Assembly (NCBI RefSeq): GCF_048128805.1
Contig: NC_135997.1
Coordinates: 6,078,116 to 6,142,115 of the forward strand
DNA: 64,000 nucleotides
Direction: 5' to 3'
From: Centroberyx gerrardi
Lineage: Eukaryota; Chordata; Actinopteri; Beryciformes; Berycidae
A program made the translations under genes and the position numbers. Every line of letters begins with the position of its first letter. Within the stretch, counting starts at the first letter, position 1. Below the pieces are notes generated by a model. It did not search any database, had not been told where the DNA came from, and saw nothing but the letters and a program-made list of their open reading frames with translations. Positions 49,001 to 64,000 of this stretch are shown here, piece after piece.

Positions 49001-49238
49001 GGGAGGAGACTAGCCCGCCTTCATCAGAACCACGCCTCTATGTTCAAGGAACACCGCTTCATAGATTGTTGTTAGCGACTTAGCCAGTACGGGCAATTCA
49101 TTTTTGACATTTCCATTTGAGACTACTTTACCGAACTTCATATTTTGATACAGTCAAGTGAATGTAAGAGCGACAGTTTATTGGTCTTGGCTCCATCACT
49201 TTGGTGTGTCAAGTTGTTGCTGGTCGCAGTCTTGCGAG
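49001..49238 (+). promoter_or_regulatory. sin3a: Probable sin3a promoter and non-coding exon 1
   Basis: The first coding exon of sin3a begins at a splice acceptor (CTCTCTAG ending at 53249), so a non-coding exon must lie upstream. The best candidate donor is TTGCGAG/GTAAGTTAA, with the exon ending at 49238. It sits at the start of a CpG-containing stretch (49200-50480) unlike the AT-rich flanks. The start site is not visible from sequence. Confidence 0.5.
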
Positions 49239-52132
49239 GTAAGTTAACTAGTGTTAGCTAGCGTTAACATTACCTAGCCAGTAATGATGGGGGTTGGTTG
49301 TTGTGCTAAGATAGCATTTAGTTAGCTACATAACCTTGCCGAACAGACAACTGGCGGGCTAACATTGGCCACGTTTCTGCGACGGCTTAACATTTTCGTG
49401 TGTTTTCGTCCTCCAGCAAATAACTTATGAAATATGAGTAGTGGCTACGTTAGCTTGCAACGTCAGTAAGTTAGTCAAGCTAGCATTTCCAAGTGAGGCT
49501 AGCCAGCTAACAGCGGCGACCATGATTAGCTAGCCAAGAGGCTAACGCTAAGCAGAGACTGACCTGACATTATTCATTTTTGCTGTTAGTTGAGTTTAAT
49601 TTTATTACGTGTCGCTGAGTTGTTGCGCGATAAATGTTAGTGTTAGCATAGCTGTTTGTTTGCTTGGCAGCAGGCTGACAGGAGTCTTTTTTCTATCGCA
49701 CTACTCACAGTTACAACGATGTTTAACGCGACGTTATGTGGTAGCTAGCGTTAGCTAGCGTTCTTCACCTCAGTCTCCATGCCATAGCAGTAACCACTCA
49801 ACATGTAACGTTAATTAACTACATCTTCCAAACTGAGCAGAGACTGTCTTAACGCTTAGCCAGCTGTGTGAAAGTATGGCTGTTTTCTTTTCGACGCCTC
49901 CCTTGTAATACCAGTGCCAGCAGTGTCCAGCTCATTTGGATCTTTCTAATAATCAGTAAGAGTTCCGTTGATTAAGGTTAGCGATGACCCGATGGTGACA
50001 CACGACACGCTGACGGGTTTTTTGTTTAGCCTCTAGTCTGCTTGTAGCTTAGCTTGCTTGCCACATAACTTCGGGCGCGGACGAAAGCCAACGTCAGCTG
50101 TCGGACAACCGAGCAGTTAGCTCACTGAAAACGGATGGCGTTAAGCTCGGTGTTTAGAAGAGAGGGGGAGGGGATGAGGCTGGGCTACAACGAGACACTG
50201 CCTGTTTGCCTGTAAACGTTTCAGTGTTGGCTGGCAGCTAGCTAATGTTAGCCTTTTTTTAGCGTCAGTCAGCTAGATATTACTGTCTGTCGTATTTATT
50301 TCGCATTTCGGTAAAAACAGTTTGGCGGTTTGATATTCGACAGACATTCGGATTTTACGATTTCAGCGACCCAAGAGCGCATATTCAGCCTCTATGTTTT
50401 CCGAAATTGGTGGTGCAGGGCAGCGAAGCACAATGTCTCCGCTGAGCAAATTATATGACGGTTGGTTAGGGAACGTCAATAAGTTACTTTTTTTCCGAAA
50501 AATGTACGTTTTTTTTTTTTTTTTTCAATGAACAAACCGAAAAGTAGCGGAGAGTTGTGATGTCTGGACCCTGTTCCTTCAGCGAAACCAAATCATATAG
50601 AATTGTAAATAAATAAAAAATAACGATAACAAATCGTTACAGCAATAACTAATAGCAAGATCAGACGGCAGGGAAACAAATGGGCTGATCCAGTCAGTCA
50701 CTTGTATGTGTTATACTTCACATTTTCTTCATTAAAACATTCTGAGTCTGAGTGTACAGTTAACGTACAACTGAATCTTGTACATCTATGCATGTTACTT
50801 AGTTGACAGTCCCTAACCAACCGCCATAGACACGCTTCTCTGCCCTGCACACTAATTCTACATAAGAAATACTGTAGATTCGGGCTTGGTTTGTACACAA
50901 AGTCAGTTTTAATCACTTCTTTGTTCTTGGATTCATTCTACTGTAGCGTGTTCCTGCCACATTTGTTGGCATTAGGGGTACAAGAGTCAAAAGAGCCTGT
51001 AGGCAGCTCCACCAATCAGAAGTAATGTATTAACACAAGAGTCCGACACAGCTGGCTTGGTCCAAGACAGCAGGCTGCCAGTAAATTATGGTGTAATGGC
51101 TGGTTTTTATACAGTACATTATTTAATTTAGACAGTAACACTTAAAATCCCAAATACTGTCTTGCCTATACATTAAAGGCAAATATAAGAATTTTAACTG
51201 AGGTCATTAACTCACTAATTTGCATTGGTGTGTTAAGGGGTCTGGCCAACTACTGTAACATTCCCATTGATATTTGTTTACGTGGTTGTTTGTCTTACGA
51301 TGATTATCAACTGGAGGTCAGAGTTTATATACTTTATTTATTATGATATCAGTGGTCATCACAAACATTGTGTTACTGTACAGTTTGCTGTGGTATTGCT
51401 AGTTGTCATGTGGGTATACATTGCCTTGTAAACATAATGTCTGCTGAAGCTGATAAAAACATTGGTTTTATTAAAACTATGCTCACAGGCTTTTGTCTGT
51501 TGCAGTTGCTTGTAAAGTATTCAGACTAAATCTACATAATTCAAAGTCAAAGTGTTTTATTTATCAAATGCACAGTATAACACAAGGTCATTCTGAACAA
51601 TTAAATTCTTAGGACAGGGCAAGCAACAACTAAGTAGTAGGCATAAGAAAAAGAAAAATATCAAATGTTAAATGTTAAAAAGAGTCACAAATAAGGGCAA
51701 AAATAGCAAAAGTCATCATTCTTTTTACTCTTCACTCAAATCTGTCATCAGAGATCCCTGTTTGTCCATAGTTATTCATGGAGTAATCATGACGATCAGG
51801 CTTATTGATTTTCGCAATTTATCAGTGGTGGTGTGGAAATGAATTTGACTTGAAATGTGTCGTCTGTCTTGCCTTGAGCATTATTTAGCAGATTAAGTGA
51901 TATTTTTAAAGTACCACAAGAGGGAGCCATAGATTTCTGTGGGGAACATTGATGGCTTTGGAAGGGAAATCCTCATGCTGTGGAACATGAAACAAGCTAT
52001 GCATCTCTGTTTTTATTTTTTATTTTTCATTTAATTTGGATTTGGGAAAACCCATAAACAATATCGTCAGTTTGATGTTCTTCTTTAAGCACTTTGTAAC
52101 TTTGGGTTGTGTGCTATATAGCCTAAATAAAG

Positions 52133-52180
<48 letters not shown>

Positions 52181-53249
52181 CATTTTTGATAGGCCATCTT
52201 ATATTTCCCGCTGGAACATATTTTACAACACTAGCTTTGTCATGGTTACATTTATAGGTCTGCACATTGAGTCTCAGTGGGTGTTGTTGCTTCCTCAGTT
52301 GGCTGTGGCATTTGGTTCTTGGTTAGCTCTTTCTTAGATAACACAGGGATAAATTGAGGCAAAAAATGTGGAAAAGAGTCTAGCTACACAAGATCTGACA
52401 AATGAAGCAACACAGTCATAGTAATAAGATAACATGGCCATCGTTGGCTGTGTTTGAGTTTGCATTTTGCTTTGTATTTTCTTATAAAATATAATTTCAT
52501 CCAATTCTCTTGGATTGTGGAATTAGCTTCTTGAAGCAGTTTGTTGTCAGGGTTGGAGTGGGTTGTGTCTACCATGTAACCTGTAGCCAAGCACATAAAT
52601 GTACAGAATATTGTTGCATTGGCAATTACAAGGAAAGCTGAGTGACAGTAAAAATAATTTCTCTGGTGCTATATTAATACAAAAAATTATAACGTAACCA
52701 TTATTTAACCAAGTAAAGTCTCATTGAGATTTAAAATCTCTTTTGCAAGAGAGGCTTGGCCAAGACGGCAGCAATTAAACATACATAAAGAAAATAACTT
52801 GGGACTGAATTTTATTCCATTGGCTTTTTAAAAGAACAGGTTAAAACCTTGTAATTCTCCACCACCTTTCGACATTTGCCTTCCACACGGAGCACAAAGC
52901 TTCAAACAATTCAATTTTTCAACAATTGAATAAAGGCTTTTTAAGCTTTGGATTTTGTTTTCCTTCTTTGATGCACACCAAAGAGCACCTTCTACTGAAG
53001 ATTTTGACTTTTGATTATATAGCCAAATGTAGCACTCTCTTCTCTCTTTTATAGTCCAATTCAAGTTCTGTGGTCCTAACCTAATTCTGTCCCTCTCTTA
53101 GTCCAAAAGAAACATTTTGGAGAGTAAACTGTCTGTTGACTCTTGAAAAATGCTTGAAACTATTTATGTTTGTTAGGATTCACGATTAAATAAAGTCCAG
53201 CATTACTTTGGGACCCTGTTAATTGTCCAACTGTGCTTGTCCTCTCTAG
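49239..53249. other. sin3a intron 1 (4 kb); retroposon tails
   Basis: The first 1.2 kb is CpG-containing and full of GTTAGC/GCTAGC motifs. Further on are a poly-T run (50510-50525) and a relic near 51541-51600 (TTTTATTTATCAAATGCACAG). A 3' retroposon tail ends in a TTA microsatellite (AGCACTTTGTAAC at 52088, then ATAAAGTTTATTATTATT to about 52178). No internal coding exon recognised. Confidence 0.55.
52134..52178. repeat. (TTA)n microsatellite at a retroposon tail
   Basis: About 14 TTA units directly follow CTAAATAAAGTTTATTA. A relative of the same tail, with impure GTTATTATT, lies at 56675-56770. Confidence 0.9.
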
Positions 53250-53271
53250 CCCTGTTGAGTATGAGTATACA

Positions 53272-63725
<10,454 letters not shown>

Positions 63726-64000
63726 GTACGAGTCTTTTAGTATTAAAGAATGGTTCACATTGTCCACAGAGGAAGTTGTCTTCATGGTTCAAGTGTTCTG
63801 CTGTTGAAGATCCTCTGACAGTTGACATTATGTAAATGTTACCAACTGCGCCATGTCATTACATTAAGACATATTGCATTCCTATATTTCTTTATTCAAT
63901 AGTGTCCATCCGTCCATCAAACATGATATCTCAGACACTACTGGTCTGATTTTGACAGAACTTGAAGGGATGATGCCTCTTTACACTTTAAAAAATTACA
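63726..64000. other. sin3a: sin3a intron, cut by window edge
   Basis: Starts at the donor GTACGA after the exon ending in ...[12 protein letters not shown]. The remaining C-terminal exons, starting with the segment homologous to RWSDYVERY in vertebrate SIN3A, must lie beyond the window. Confidence 0.7.

Overview
The window is vertebrate nuclear DNA and almost certainly from a ray-finned (teleost) fish. Genes are split into short exons with GT/AG introns. Introns and spacers carry dense microsatellites, Tc1/mariner and hAT-like miniature transposons and SINE/LINE relics, and the protein sequences are vertebrate-like. No prokaryotic, viral or CRISPR features were seen. Three protein-coding genes lie head-to-tail on the + strand.

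Layout: (1) 1-9.9 kb is gene-poor: a dead Tc1/mariner copy (1-1219), a 0.6-kb TCATC-type tandem array (2349-2936), a TTAA-flanked terminal-inverted-repeat element (4039-4787) and a CT microsatellite. (2) 10153-28036 is taldo1 (transaldolase, pentose phosphate pathway), reconstructed as 8 coding exons giving 338 residues. Its introns hold several non-autonomous transposons, including a 1.77-kb long-inverted-repeat element that carries the first half of a MADF DNA-binding-domain exon. (3) 28.6-32.4 kb is intergenic. (4) 32511-45816 is a 13-exon gene, reconstructed at 711 residues, for a secretory-pathway protein. It has an N-terminal Cys-rich ectodomain, a ZP-N/ZP-C module, a poly-threonine mucin-like stalk and a short C-terminal hydrophobic tail suggesting a GPI anchor; I cannot give it a confident symbol. 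(5) 45.8-49.0 kb is intergenic. (6) 49.0-64.0 kb is sin3a, the scaffold of the SIN3-HDAC corepressor. It has a probable non-coding exon 1 ending at 49238, a 4-kb first intron and 17 coding exons (1124 residues) inside the window; the 3' end is beyond position 64000.

The genes do not form a functional unit: one is cytosolic metabolism, one extracellular or membrane-anchored, and one nuclear chromatin repression. All exon joins were chosen by hand from GT/AG sites, and the reading frame closes in all three models, which is strong internal support. The less familiar material is the ZP-domain gene and the nested transposon structures, several of which show exact target-site duplications that can be read directly.
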